Of a stretch of DNA of 64,000 nucleotides, positions 1-10,183 are shown piece after piece. A model generated the notes under the pieces. That model worked only from the letters and a program-made list of their open reading frames with translations, searched no databases and was not told the DNA's origin. The stretch comes from Maniola hyperantus (Eukaryota; Arthropoda; Insecta; Lepidoptera; Nymphalidae): positions 12,052,734-12,116,733 of the forward strand of contig NC_048556.1 in assembly GCF_902806685.2 (NCBI RefSeq), written 5' to 3'. Each line of letters opens with the position of its first letter. The first letter of the stretch is position 1. The position numbers were made by a program, and so were the translations under genes.

Positions 1-50
1 AATCGACTGATAAGCATTGTTTTCAAGATTATTATTATTTATGTAGTTAT

Positions 51-449
51 CTACCTATGTAAGAAAATAAATACCCGCTGTATTTCTATAACCGGTATAG
101 AGTTTTCTGTAGAGGGGTTTCGGCTATTTCCTTTCTTATTAACAGATACGGAATAACGTACGTTATCGTTTTTGTAGTTTTTAGTAAACCTCTTCCTTCT
201 AGGCGCGCTAGCACTTTGGTTTGTACTTTCATCTTCGTCGAAGACACGGAAGTTCGAATCGTCCAGGGTTCCATTCTGCAGCAATTCCCACTGTATCGGA
301 TGTTTACTCACTAAATGCGTTCGCAAATTCGTCGTATTACCGAAATACTTGTATTGCGTATCGCATAATTTACACAACACTGCAACACATCGTTGATTCT
401 CCTCCAGTCGATCGAAAAACCTCCACACTAAAGACGATGTTTTCTTCAT
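51..449 (-). CDS. BED-type zinc-finger protein, N-terminal coding segment
   Basis: The frame begins at an ATG at 447-449 and ends in TAG at 51-53, giving about 132 residues. Residues 4-50 form a BED finger: an S.VWRFF start, a Cys-x2-Cys pair (CKLC) and, after an NLRTHL helix, a His-x4-His pair (HLVSKH). The rest is polar and basic (RRKRFTKNYK) with no further domain. BED fingers bind DNA and occur in ZBED proteins, in boundary factors and at the N-terminus of hAT transposases. The same frame is open upstream of the ATG with no stop for at least 22 codons, so an upstream exon is possible. Near the 3' end, CAGCGGTATTT could be a splice donor, so the short ORF may be only a first exon. I cannot tell a host ZBED gene from a hAT-derived fragment. 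The finger is clear; the product name is not. Confidence 0.7.
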   Translation of the reverse strand: MKKTSSLVWRFFDRLEENQRCVAVLCKLCDTQYKYFGNTTNLRTHLVSKHPIQWELLQNGTLDDSNFRVFDEDESTNQSASAPRRKRFTKNYKNDNVRYSVSVNKKGNSRNPSTENSIPVIEIQRVFIFLHR

Positions 450-902
450 ATCGATTCCCGAATCCCGATCACAGATCAATTTATTTGCCGCCAAATATTG
501 ATGAATAGAATCGTAACCACGTAACCGAGTAAAAACGCATCGATTCTTGTTATTACAGTCAAGGCAGTCAAGTCAACAAGATGGCGATCGACGAAACATC
601 GAGCGAAACTCGAGAGGGACTGAGGCGACTTCACTCGATAATAGGGTCTACTCTCGCGTCAGCCAACCAGCGAAGCTCTAGTCTCTATGGTTTTAAGTAT
701 CGATTTTATGTTTTATCTGTGCTTAATTTAAAATACTTAAAATTAAAATAATGTGCTCTCATAAACTAGAAAAATATTATTTTCATTTGCCTATTTTAAT
801 CTAGATTTAATTTTGGGCTTTATTTTAAATTAATACACAAAGAATATTTTTAACACTGTACAGCGCCATCTATTGGTATAGCTTCTAAAAATAATAGATA
901 CA
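450..902. other. Upstream flank of the BED-finger gene, no further gene
   Basis: This is A+T-rich sequence with a slightly G+C-richer patch at 570-680. It would hold the promoter or an upstream exon of the minus-strand BED gene. No convincing TATA box or other coding segment was seen. Confidence 0.35.
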
Positions 903-930
903 TATCATAGAGCAGAAACGCTCTATGATA
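903..930. repeat. Perfect 11-bp hairpin
   Basis: TATCATAGAGC at 903-913 is exactly complementary to GCTCTATGATA at 920-930, with a 6-nt loop (AGAAAC). Flanking ATACAT words extend the dyad imperfectly. It is not part of any repeat family I recognise here. Confidence 0.6.
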
Positions 931-1339
931 CATAAATACCTAATAAGAGCCTAATAATATGTATCAGCTGTCTATGTATGTATGGTAGTCTGTCTGTAGT
1001 ATTTTTGTTCTGAGAGTGAACAGTAAACCACTGAGAGTAGAAAACCATCGATGTAGCAAACCTATGCACAGCCACAATGTTATAATCCAGCGGTTTTCTT
1101 ACATGGAAGGAACTATATTTTGTGCTTTCGAGTTCTTTGTTTACTAACCTTTAAGTTTGTTTCTAAACTTAGGCCCGGTACCTCAGATAGCAACCAAAGA
1201 AGAGATCAGCGAAGATGTGTTTTGCAGACCATTTAGATTATTACCTAATAGACTAGCGACCGCCCTCAGCTTCGTTCGGTGAAAATAAAGTCCTCTTTAT
1301 TCATTATCCCGTGGAAAACTTCAAAAATCCGACCTTATT

Positions 1340-1451
1340 CCGACATTCCGAACCAGTGGTAAATTAAACTAGTTGACAATTCAATAGCACTTGTAAAAGT
1401 TTTCTTGAATCAAAATCTATTCTATCTATTCTATTCTATTCTGTTCCATTC
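1340..1451 (+). mobile_element. LINE 3' tail with (ATTCT)n end
   Basis: The words CATTCCGAACCAGTGGTAAA and CACTTGTAAAAGTTTTC, then an (ATTCT)n run, match the 3' end of the LINE at 49145-49822. This is a heavily 5'-truncated insertion. Confidence 0.6.
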
Positions 1452-1660
1452 CTTGTGTAGGTAGGTACCTACTCTATAAAAGGAACCTCTGTGCACAACT
1501 TTCTAAGTCCAAGGGTGAGCTGGGGGTTGATGAGTCTCTCAGGGAAACCAGACTTTTCTTGAAGTGAATTTTTGGTCGAAAACATATTTCCACCTTGCTC
1601 CGATTCAGTGTCAACGTAGGGTAAGGGTGCGTTTCCACTGAAGCGGAGTTGGGCGGAGCT

Positions 1661-1825
1661 CAGCTCAAACTACTGTACGGAAGGGCTGAAATTTGGCATG
1701 CAGATAGCTATGATGACTAGGCATCCGTTAAGAAAGTATTTTTGAAAATTCAAACCCTAAGGGGGTGAAATGGGGGTTTGAAATTTGTGATAGTCCACGC
1801 GGACGAAGTTGCGAGCATAAGCTAG
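1661..1825 (+). mobile_element. Helitron-like family A, 5'-truncated copy
   Basis: It starts inside the family at CAGCTCAAACTACTG and runs through GAAATTTGGCATGCAGATAG and the 3' hairpin GTCC-ACGC-GGAC to AGCTAG at 1820-1825, followed by T. The normal 5' end (TCTAAATATATAAAAGG) is replaced by unrelated sequence. Confidence 0.6.
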
Positions 1826-1827
1826 TC

Positions 1828-1988
1828 GTGAATAAACCTGCATGCTTGAGAGTTCTCCATAATGTTCTCAACGGTGTGTGACCAACTCGCACTTGGCCAT
1901 TTGATGGACTATGGCCAACCCCTTTTCAAACTGAGAGGAGACCCGTTCTCTGTAGTGAGCCGGAGATGAATTGATGATGATGATGATA
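1828..1988 (+). mobile_element. SINE 3' portion, GATGATGATG tail
   Basis: It shares AAACCTGCATGC, GAGAGTTCTCCATAATGTTC, CGCACTTGGCC and GAGGAGACCCG with the full-length SINEs at 24412 and 33135, and ends in GATGATGATGATG. The tRNA-like head is missing. Confidence 0.65.
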
Positions 1989-2052
1989 TCAATAATGTCA
2001 TCGGTCTGCTAAACACCTCTCCACGTGTTTTTACAGGTTTTACTTATAGAGA

Positions 2053-2945
2053 GAGCCGGCGCGTGCCAGACCTTCGTTATTTTATAAAAGCTGAAAGTTT
2101 CACTGTGTATTGTCCCCAATACAGGGAGGAACGATCAGCGACTATGAAGTTAGAATCATGGTAGCTTTGGGAGATAACAGGTAATAAAGGTGTAAAAAAA
2201 TCTTACTTCAAAGCATAGTCTAATTTTTTATATTTTCGTCGGAATAGTATTAGATCATGTCATGCATTGCCAGACATAAAATAGGATAAAAATAATATTT
2301 CAAGGTACCTATCTGTAAACATAATATATTAATGTGTATGTATTTTTAATGTATTTTAATGTAATTTGTATTATTGTATGCCGCAAGGTAGAATTAGGAC
2401 GTACACTAATTAATTATCTTTAAGATCTGTAAACTAACCCAAATTCGCAATAAAGAAAATTGAATTGAATTGAATTGACAACCCCCTGCCAGACGCCAGT
2501 TTTTAAACTTTAAGGGCGGGGTCAAATTTAATGCTATTCATAAGATTTTTTACACCTTTATTACCTGTTATCTCCCAAAGCCACCAAGATCCAAACTTCA
2601 TAGTCGCTTTTTTGTCATGTTTATTTTCTATACTATTATATAAAGAGGTAATGTCGTTAAGTTTGTTTGTAGGGGGTAATCTTTGGAACTACTGAACCGA
2701 TTTTAAAAATTCTTTCACCAGTAGAAAGCTACATTATTCCTGAGTGACATAGGCTATACGGGATCTTTAAAAACCTAAATCTACGCGGGCGAAGCCGCGG
2801 GGATCAGCTGGTATCTAATATTTTGTGTGCAATAAAGTATTTCTATCTATCTATCTATCGTTCCTCCCTGTGTTGGGGGCAACTTGCAACGCAGAGGAAC
2901 TTTCAGAGTTTATAGAATACCAAAGGTCTGGCACGCGCTGACTCA
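2053..2945. mobile_element. Foldback (long inverted repeat) element
   Basis: The left arm (about 2053-2206) is matched in reverse complement by 2541-2608 plus 2859-2945. Shared words include GCGCGTGCCAGACCTT, CGTTCCTCCCTGT, TGTTATCTCCCAAAG and TTTTTTACACCTTTATTACC. The right arm is broken by about 250 bp inserted at 2609-2858. The loop holds a LINE tail with (TTGAA)n near 2455-2480. This is a MITE or foldback transposon that later received other insertions. Confidence 0.55.
2609..2858 (+). mobile_element. Insertion inside the foldback arm, Helitron-B-like core with (CTAT)n tail
   Basis: The segment contains GTGACATAGGCTA, AAAACCTAAATCTACGCGGGCGAAG and CAGCTGG, a diverged version of the family B 3' half. 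It is followed by CAATAAAGTATTT and (CTAT)n, which look like a LINE tail. Its edges coincide with the break in the foldback arm. Confidence 0.45.
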
Positions 2946-5900
2946 TCCATTATCTCTATCCCTACTTATTTAAAAAATATTAAATGAAACAACACAATAT
3001 ATTTTAAGAATCATTTTATTTATCTTTCGGTATAAGAGGCTGTAAAAAGTTTATTGTCAAAAAGTTTCGCTCAATCTTTTGGTGAGACTATTAAATACGT
3101 CATAAGGTGGTTTCGACATACGTCAGATAAGTTCAATGACCTTTGTTTTTTTAAATTAACGGCAGTATTCCATTTTGTACATCAAACTGCTTTAGCAACG
3201 AATACATTATAGGCTAAGAACTGGTGGGAAATTTTGAGAAAGTACTCGATAGACAATTATATTTTGTAAGTTTCTTTATTGCCTTACTTGAAACATAGAC
3301 CCAGGATTCATTTCATGACTATAGAGCCTATATATAACCTAACCTAACCCAAAATAACTTGTAATATTTAAGGGTAGGTATGCCCCATACCCTTAAATAG
3401 TAAAAAAGTCAGCCGTTCCAGTCAGAAATGTCAATATTACTTTACAAATTATATTATTTTTTGATAGTTTATACTTACAGCTTTTTTTTACGTTTTGGGG
3501 TTTTAAGGGTTGGTCCGATTGTAAAAGTATAAAGTATAAATACATAGAAAACATGACTTTTGGGCTAGTAGTTAGTTAGTACCCCTTTTCTGCATGATTC
3601 TGTAATAGGAATTCATCTGATTTATAAAAAAAGAAAGGACCTATAGCTGCTATCCTTAATCGGAGAATGCAGAGAAATTTTACAAAAAATATTATTCAGC
3701 TTTTATTAAGCACTTACTCAAAATTGGTCACCATCTCTAGGGCCACTATAATATTATTATTATTGTAAAAATGTAAAGGTATCGAAATTAATTAAGTAAT
3801 ACTGTTAGACCCCATGACGTTCCCGTTTGGGTATTTCCCGGGAAAAAGTGGGGTGTTAGGAGCCATATATTGGTGGGAACAGATTTTATGAGCATTCCAC
3901 TAACACTCTCAGCATTTATATAATTATTTATTACATTCACATTATTTTACATTTTATTAATCTTATTTGGCTTAACTGAAGTGGTGGCTCAACCAAATAT
4001 TGTGAAGGCTGTGTGATACCTAGTTTATCGAGTTCAGACAAATTAATTAAAAAAGTTTGAATAACTTAAGTTAATTTCTTACAACCCAGCGTTCTGCATA
4101 AAATAGTTTTGAATGACAATCCAAAGGATCTATTATTACCTTACATGATTAGTTAACACGCCACCTGATTAAAATCGTTATAAATGACAATTGTATCACA
4201 GTTTGAGCTGCGCATTTATACTTAGGTATAATTTGTTTTATTTGGTAATACATTTTTGTTTGGGTGGTTTTACTTGGCAGTTTTAAATAAGAGTTACGCT
4301 TTTGGTTGAGCTACCACTTGCGTAATTACATGACATTAAGTTGCTGCACTGCCTCATTAATAATTTATTTATTCGATTCATTAAAAGTATGACGATATGG
4401 ATGAGTATTTTAGTTCTAAATGACTCCTGTGTAAAACCCCTCTGCCTTTTGTTCAAACAATAATTATTATTGACATTGTGCGAAAGAAAACGAACAACAT
4501 TATTACTCTCTGAATCGGTATATCTATTACAAGTAGGTATTTTATGGCACATGCGTATAAATAACATAAAATTAACTCATATTTTTACAAAAACGAAGTA
4601 GGTACCATGATCTTCAAATTTACACATTTCTCGGAAAATAAAATTTATTTATGAACTATAAAATGGTCTGCAAAATCCTCTACTAATATGTATATTAAAA
4701 AAATATAAAATCGAGGAAATTATCTTTTAAACAATAGATTGAAAAAGATATTTGAAAAACATAATAGGTATAGTGCCTTACTTACAGGCTTTAGTAATTT
4801 GCTTAAAAATGCTATTAAAAATTATTGTATACCATTTTACATGCCTTAATTATTCGAGGAAATAGGTAATTTATTAATCGAGAAATATGTAATTGAATAC
4901 GTGCGTATGCAACAATAATTCGTAAAACAATTAGGAATCGATTAACGTTACAGAATAGATGAGAAATTACACAATTCTTACAACGTCTATTACAAATATA
5001 AAACTATAAAACTAGGTACTGTAACTGGAGAGAATTTACAATACCGAAATACTGCTTCTACTTTCTAAAGATCGATTGATTTTTAATTTATCTACAAGTA
5101 ATCTATAACAAACCGGAATAAGTTACGAGTGAAAATGACAAAATCGATACGTTAAAAGTTGTTATTTTGAGTAAATGCTTCGTTAAATCGTGTACAGATT
5201 TGTCCTTTCCATGACATTATACAATTACATACAACGTAACATAATATCATAAATTAATTTGATACATTCTCTCAAACACTCGTAGGTACAATCATAAAAC
5301 TTGCCGCACATATTCACATCGTATGACTTACTGAAATCAGCGAACTATACATGTAATATTCGATTGTAAAATTGTAAATTATAGTAATTTTTTGCAATAA
5401 AATCGTAACCCTGTAAATTACTGGCAGTGTTTTAGTTACAGTTATCTTCAAATTAAATAAGAATCTGTATTCATTTAGAATTGTAATATTTTAATATTAT
5501 AATGTGTTTTAATCTTTCTTTATTTCGCGAGTCTGTCTGAGTATAATCAATAAAAATAAAATAAATGAACTCAAGGAACTTTGTTCATTAAAAGTGGAAT
5601 TATCGCAGATTTTCTAGTTGTGTGTTATATAGAAGACAGTATTCATTTTACATTTTCATATTAGATAATTGTATTTTCTTCTAAATAAAATAAAACGAGA
5701 ATATTCAAACCAACTCTCCCATTTCTGATGATTCTCTAACCTGTCCCTAAACTACCTACCTAAATAATCTGTGTATTAAGAACGTTGGAACTTAGGACAT
5801 GTATCTGTTATTGGTACAGAGTTCATCAATAAATCAAATGTATTTTCTTTCTTTCTTAAGTTCGCTGACTCAGTGTGATAGATAATAGAAACATTATACG

Positions 5901-7180
5901 CATCACGCACATATTAACAAGAATGCGAGGGAAATCACTAAGAATGTAATCGTCTATCTAAGCACAATATTTGCGTACACTCTACACTACGTAAACTCTG
6001 ATCACTTGAAGACTGCCAACTTTCGTTAATGAAATTTATTCGTAACAAACGTATCGTTATATCAAACTAACGTTACGTTTGTAAATTAACTTCGTTAAAA
6101 ATGCCACAATCAAAGTACATATTTTTTAATAAAAATATTTAATACTTTGCGACAGTCTTGACTGGTGGAAAGCAATGATGAGGCTTAGATTTTAGCACGC
6201 TTATGTAAACGGAATCGTTTCACTCTTGCCTTGAACATACTCAAATTTATATCTGACAGGAAATATCGAGCCCCACTAAAGCATAAACTGAGTATCAAAA
6301 TCGTTGAGCAAAAAGTTTCGTGCAAATTGATTTGATGTTAACCAGCACAAAGATGTCAACGCTCATGGTTTCTCACTTTTCAGTGGTAAGACAGTAAAGG
6401 AAGAACCAGGCTGTGAAGTTACTAAGCACACTTTTCAAAGTAGCTGATAGAAGACCGATAAATGAGTGACATTCTAAATGATCGGAGTCTATATAGCCCA
6501 TATTGAAACCGAATGGTTATAAATATAATACACATAAATTGGCTCACTAAAAATACAAGCGTATGACAACCTACATATCTACTTACATCGGACGAACTAA
6601 AGGGACAGAGATTAAAAAATCAACTAAAACGTTAACAAAATACGACTTTCTCTATGGAAAATAAAATAAATAATTTACAAATTAGATACACGTTTTTTAT
6701 ATAAACTATCTACTAATAGTCACTTCATCGTCGTTATACATTATCACTAGTTTAATTTTGAATAGTACGAAGCGAGTGGTTCTGAGATTGAAACTAAACC
6801 CATTATAACCCCACTTTAGGACCATGGCAATTCATTGGTACTGCAAAAGAGTCGACAATTTGGAAGAGCTACAATTATTTTAGTCGGATATCGAAGTTTC
6901 GAAATTATTTTTACAACAGTTCAATCAGGAATATGATATATAAAATACTAGTTACATTCTAAGAAGTTTAGGTTGTTTTCTTCGCAAGATCACTCGCTTC
7001 GTGCCCTCAGAATTATGAATACAGAAGCATGCCGCCCGCCGCACATAACCTATCATAGCCTACTCCGAAACCGACAGTACCTACATTACTCAGTCATATT
7101 TTTCAGTCAATTTCTTATGAAATTACACCAACACGTCCCACTAAGTACAAAATCTCACTATGCTCTTCACTCGTGGCAAG
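2946..7180. other. Long A+T-rich interval without recognisable genes
   Basis: Only short open frames occur (for example 4283-4567 minus, 94 codons), with no domain-like composition. I recognise no member of the local repeat families. A short hairpin lies near 3366-3399 (TTTAAGGGTA against TACCCTTAAA). The stretch could be intron, 3' UTR or intergenic DNA. Confidence 0.4.
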
Positions 7181-7184
7181 TCGA

Positions 7185-7605
7185 GGGTCTTTCATGTAAA
7201 TTTTATCCACGACTCTTTTTTTCGTAATTTATGGATTTTAATAATAATAATTGAATAAAGAGTTTTTAATTCGATTTTAGGCGCCATTTTAAACTCGGTT
7301 TTATGTAATTGCTTATGGAAATCCCTATTAAATGTGCATAGCTAATATTTTCTTAAGAAGTTTTGTGTATATTTTCTCCGCTACTCTCTTTTTTGTTATT
7401 ACCGAATTATTTCGTAATTAGACAAGGTAAATTATCAAGTCTACTATTAATTAAGCTTTTTTAAGTAAATGTGTATACTTAGTTACTATTTTGTTGAGAA
7501 CTTTCGTGTAAATTTTCTCCGTAACTCTCCTTTTCGTGATTTACGAATTTTAGTAATTGGACAAGGTGATTTTTTTCATTTCGATCGTTTACTAAGCTTT
7601 TGGGA
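7185..7605 (+). repeat. Degenerate three-copy tandem repeat
   Basis: Three stretches beginning near 7188, 7360 and 7493 share the order TTTCGTGTAAATTTTCTCCG, ACTCT, TTCGTAATTTA and, in the last two, GACAAGGT and TTTACTAAGCTTTT. Spacing is about 130-170 bp. Short open frames here are by-products of the repeat. Confidence 0.45.
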
Positions 7606-8513
7606 AACACTCAGCAAATTACGATTTTCTGTAACGATAAACTCGGAACGGTATCAAAGAGGCCGTATGCCGTATCGTATCCATTAACGGATCGCTTAGA
7701 TTTAATTAAAGTAAATTTAGAAGTCAGTTAGGAAATGGATTCGGATGATGTACGAATAATAAACACGGTCTCGGCGTGGAGTAAGGATAGAAATAGATGC
7801 GGAAATGTTTGGGAAGAATTTATTATTTTAATAGATTGATAAGTTAGCCCCTAAACCCTTATAGTTGTAACTTGTAAGTGATGCAGTCTAAGGTTGAGAT
7901 CTATAGAGCGTAGGTAGGTACTTGGATTTGCTCAGATTTTACTTAGAGACAAAATGTATCACATAATTATCTGTGTCATCTTAGCTCTAAGTCTGAGCAA
8001 AGTCAAAGTAGGTACGCTTGACTTTGCTCAGAAATAGAAAGATTTATAATCCAATAAAATTTACTTAGACTGAAACTAGACAAATGTATAACTTTGACTC
8101 GTTTTAACTCTTTAAGTCAAGTCAATACCTACGCTTTGTATCTATAATAATATATCTCAGCCTGAGATAAACATGGGCTAACCTGGTAGAGGTAAGTACC
8201 TGTAGTCTATTATATCTTCTGTGCTGTAGTTTAGTAGTAGCAGAGATTATTTAGTACGTGAATATGTAGTTTTTACGCGAAATGTTACTGAAACGCTACA
8301 TAGCTTGCCGCAACGATTTTTTACTCTAGTTAACTAGCCACTTCCGAAGCCTCGACTGGCCACAGGTGGGAACCCCCCCTCCCCCCCTCTCTGTCTAACA
8401 CAGTTCCACCTTCTTACCAAACGATAATCTCGACTCGTTTAAAGCGAATTCATTAGTTAATTAATTATTAAGTTATCGAATAACATCTTAGTCAATAATT
8501 TCATGATAATAAA
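7606..8513. other. Intergenic DNA with one small decayed MITE
   Basis: At 7913-8015, TTTGCTCAGATTTTACTTAGAG faces CTCTAAGTCTGAGCAAAG in inverted orientation, consistent with a ~100-bp decayed MITE. A C-rich tract lies at 8371-8388. No gene was seen. Confidence 0.4.
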
Positions 8514-8517
8514 GCCC

Positions 8518-8790
8518 ATGTCTTACTAGGACACCATGACGGCGCCACCGGTGGCGTCACCGTAGTGTCTTGAGCTACCAAACGAGTTACACCAAAGCAG
8601 ACACCAGGAGAGAACAGTCACTATTCATCAACAATATACACGTGCAAATGTGCGGGAGGGGCGTCCCTGGTAGCGCAACTGGTAGTCCAATAAGTGAGAC
8701 GCCAAAAAGTTTATAATAAGGTAATGACACCAGTGTTGTACATCACCCCAATAATGGACAAAAAAAGAAAAAAGTTTATAAATTAAGGGT
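8518..8790 (+). repeat. Left inverted end block of the pogo-like element
   Basis: It contains the outer word TGTCTTACTAGGAC, the inner words CTGGTAGCGCAAC and ATAAGGTAATGACACCA, and the start of the TGTCCAT-type motif series. Each is found inverted at the right end. Confidence 0.6.
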
Positions 8791-8874
8791 ACGAATTTGA
8801 TTTTAAATTCTGGCAACACTTAAACATAGACTTCGACAGCCCATCTGTCAAAAGGTGACGTATCATTTCCCTCG

Positions 8875-8965
8875 GCCATTTTGTTTCAAAATGGCGAATG
8901 GTTAGTTTCGTGTGCAGTGAGTTGTTCACAAATAATCCAGTTCTATTAAGGAAATCATTAAGGAA
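8875..8965 (+). other. Predicted 5' non-coding exon of the transposase gene
   Basis: A G+C-richer patch around CGGCCATTTTG / CAAAATGGCG is followed by a donor-like GAA|GTAAGTG with GT at 8966-8967. A good acceptor (TTTATCTTTATAG) ends at 10182, one base before the ATG of the transposase frame. This predicts an intron of 8966-10182. The transcription start is not defined. Confidence 0.4.
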
Positions 8966-9106
8966 GTAAGTGAATACTTTTGTTTATAGACTCTAATAGA
9001 GGTGTGGTATAGAAATGAGACATTATTTTATGTGTAGTATGATAAATTGACCAAATAATCCACAGCAATAAGCCAGGACAGTTTTGATTTGTAATGCGAA
9101 TTTGAT

Positions 9107-9366
9107 GATGTACATTACTGGATTTTTTTTTCAAGCATTTACCAATCATGAACATTGTGTCACAACTACTTTTTTTTGTCTGTTCTAGAATTTGAGCTTT
9201 ATTGTGCGATGCTCAATTTTCTCTTTCAAAGTAACTACTTTATTTTTATTTTGCTCTACAGAATCCAGTAATGGACATAAAATGTCCATAATTGGAAACT
9301 AAAGAATACCCAGTTATAGACATATTATGTTCATTACTGGAATTCTACAGTTCCCAGTGATGGACA
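9107..9366. promoter_or_regulatory. Left cluster of the ~14-bp TGTCCATTACTGGA motif
   Basis: Matches occur at 9264-9277, 9283-9296, 9309-9322, 9328-9341 and 9353-9366, with a weaker one near 9109. The first four form two back-to-back dyads. The same motif is arrayed on the other side of the gene. By analogy with subterminal repeats of other transposons these may be transposase binding sites; that is inference. Confidence 0.5.
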
Positions 9367-9394
9367 GATCAATTTTATTTCAGTTATTTTTTAA

Positions 9395-9965
9395 CCTCCG
9401 ACGAAAGAAACGAGGGTTGTTATAAGTTTAACATATGTATCTGTGTAGCTGTCTAGAGCATCGTAGCTTATAAACGAATGAACCGATTCTGATGCGGTGT
9501 TTTCTGTTTGACAGCTGAAATTATCGAGATGGTAAATGATGATGAAAGGTGAATGATGATGTATGATGGTGGACGGTTGGATGTTATGTTTAATAAAAAT
9601 CTGTTCAGCCCTTTGAGGATTATTAGCTCTTTTCCTAGTTGATTAAGTTTTTTTTTTATATCATTGAATGATGAGACGAGCAAGACGTTCACCTGATGTT
9701 AAGTGATACGCCTGCCCATGTCAGATGCAGTGCGTCCCATAATTTTGCATTGCAGTATCATACGACACACTGCACTGCACTCATCACCCTGAGACAACAG
9801 TTCTTAGGTCTCATTTTGAACAGTAATCACGTCGGCGTACAGCGCCCTTCAAACCGAAACACAGTAATACTGCTTCACGGTAGAATAACGGACACCGCGG
9901 TGGTACCTACCCGGACGAACTCCGCAAGAAGAGTCCTACCACCAGTAAAGTAATCTCAGCTATTT
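9395..9965 (+). mobile_element. Nested repeat fragments inside the transposase intron
   Basis: 9395-9490 (TTAACCTCCGACGAAAGAAACG ... GAACCGATTCTGATG) resembles a common lepidopteran dispersed repeat. 9670-9960 shares TTCACCTGATGTTAAGTGAT and neighbouring words with 48300-48455 and 51430-51535, a LINE-type 3' region. These lie between the predicted first exon and the coding exon. Confidence 0.4.
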
Positions 9966-10183
9966 TCATCTGCAGCATCATTTGAAGTTTCGAAACACCC
10001 AACTCCTCAACAACTTACTCTTGTGTTGTCGTTGGTATTAGAATAGTCCCGATGATTAGATTATTATAGATATATGATGATCAGGGCTTGATGATGGAGC
10101 AGGAAAGAGAAATTAGGATGGGTTGGGGGTATGGCGTCTGGGTTATATTTAAACCTTTTAATTTTGTATTTTATCTTTATAGA

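Noticed and set aside
3336..3350. Three CCTAA units, like the insect telomere repeat
   Set aside because: Only about 15 bases; expected by chance in A+T-rich DNA and not next to telomeric retroelements.
4283..4567. 94-codon minus frame in the A+T-rich interval
   Set aside because: Composition and length fit chance; no domain, splice site or neighbour supports it.
10088..10183. 32-residue N-terminal extension of the transposase
   Set aside because: A splice acceptor ends one base before the ATG at 10184, and the extension lacks similarity to the Psq domain start.
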